A stretch of 6,312 nucleotides of DNA from Deltaproteobacteria bacterium (GTDB lineage: Bacteria > Desulfobacterota > Binatia > Bin18): NCBI GenBank assembly GCA_016200595.1, contig JACQEL010000734.1, positions 1 to 6,312 of the forward strand. Direction: 5' to 3'. Position numbers and translations under genes: made by a program. This document shows positions 6,172-6,312 of the stretch, in pieces. The stretch's first letter is position 1, and each line of letters begins with the position of its first letter. A model generated the notes under the pieces. It saw nothing but the letters and a program-made list of their open reading frames with translations. It ran no database searches and was not told the origin of the DNA.

Positions 6172-6312
6172 CAGGGCTAACGCATTAAAACTACTTTCCC
6201 AGCAGGACTTTAAGGAGATAGTCCGGATTGAGCGCACAGGCGAGGCGTTTACGGGGGATGCTCTTGGCGCTGGACTCTTGGCGTAAAAGATTCAGGGCGA
6301 TATGCCGCAGCA
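6172..6312 (-). mobile_element. ISAs1-family insertion sequence, terminal part
   Basis: The boundary at 6172 begins CAGGGCTAACGCATT on the + strand. A CAGGGC start is, from memory, typical of ISAs1-family terminal repeats. It lies 18 bp beyond the transposase stop codon, the short distance expected for this family. The rest of the element lies outside the window, so its other end and the target duplication cannot be seen. Confidence 0.75.
6191..6312 (-). CDS. ISAs1-family transposase, C-terminal fragment (5' end outside window)
   Basis: Reading the - strand from the window edge gives LRHIALNLLRQ and ends in NPDYLLKVLLGK before TAG (6193-6191). The pattern 'RxIALNLLKQE...K..KR..A..DxDYLLKVL' is the well-known C-terminal end of DDE transposases of the ISAs1 (H-repeat) family. 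Only the last 39 residues are present, so the DDE catalytic residues lie outside and activity cannot be judged. The gene was missed by ORF calling from start codons because its start is beyond the window. Confidence 0.8.
   Translation of the reverse strand, partial: LRHIALNLLRQESSAKSIPRKRLACALNPDYLLKVLLGK

Noticed and set aside
6049..6237. 62-codon - strand frame ending in an ATGA overlap with the ATG at 6052
   Set aside because: It looks like translational coupling, but the frame spans the IS border. The parallel frames carry the transposase tail and the nuclease residues, so this one is a shadow.
5972..6286. 104-codon + strand frame across the nuclease remnant and IS end
   Set aside because: It is antisense to two recognisable - strand frames (endonuclease and ISAs1 transposase) and crosses the IS boundary.
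1..6312. CRISPR array, tRNA or rRNA genes
   Set aside because: No regularly spaced direct repeats and no tRNA or rRNA signature seen on either strand.

Overview
The window looks like a bacterial chromosomal segment in which a housekeeping purine gene borders an accessory, defence-type island that runs on the opposite strand. The taxon cannot be fixed from this stretch. The purF fragment is of the [4Fe-4S]-cluster type (conserved Cys positions in PCFYG and CDAC), which is widespread. A Nitrospirota-like or other Gram-negative environmental bacterium is only a guess.

Layout from left to right: (1) 2-442, + strand, the C-terminal 146 residues of amidophosphoribosyltransferase (purF). (2) 443-720, no convincing gene, one small hairpin. 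(3) 721-981 and 1011-1517, - strand, a probable two-gene unit: an EVE/PUA-like protein followed by an 86-residue basic protein of unknown function. (4) 1518-1764, an intergenic stretch with a pair of inverted repeats (1587-1600 and 1740-1753) that may be a decayed mobile-element remnant. (5) 5084 down to 1765, - strand, a compact three-gene operon: a winged-helix-like protein of 391 aa, a P-loop ATPase of 437 aa and a PD-(D/E)XK-type nuclease of 268 aa. The genes are 14 and 9 bp apart and are preceded by a near-perfect sigma70-type promoter (TTGACA, 16 bp, TATAAT). (6) 5119-5569, a non-coding stretch with a 26-bp imperfect palindrome and a strong GC-rich hairpin. (7) 5570-6171, - strand, the remains of a second, unrelated PD-(D/E)XK-like restriction endonuclease whose 5' part is cut off. 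(8) 6172 to the window end, the terminal part of an ISAs1-family insertion sequence, with the last 39 residues of its transposase.

The main candidate for a new system is the three-gene operon. The inferred logic is a winged-helix DNA-binding or scaffold protein, an AAA/STAND-like ATPase as switch or motor, and a nuclease as effector. I do not recognise the trio as any named defence system. It contains no methyltransferase, helicase, SMC protein or reverse transcriptase. The neighbouring EVE protein, the restriction-enzyme remnant and the IS support a defence-island setting, but anti-phage function is inference.
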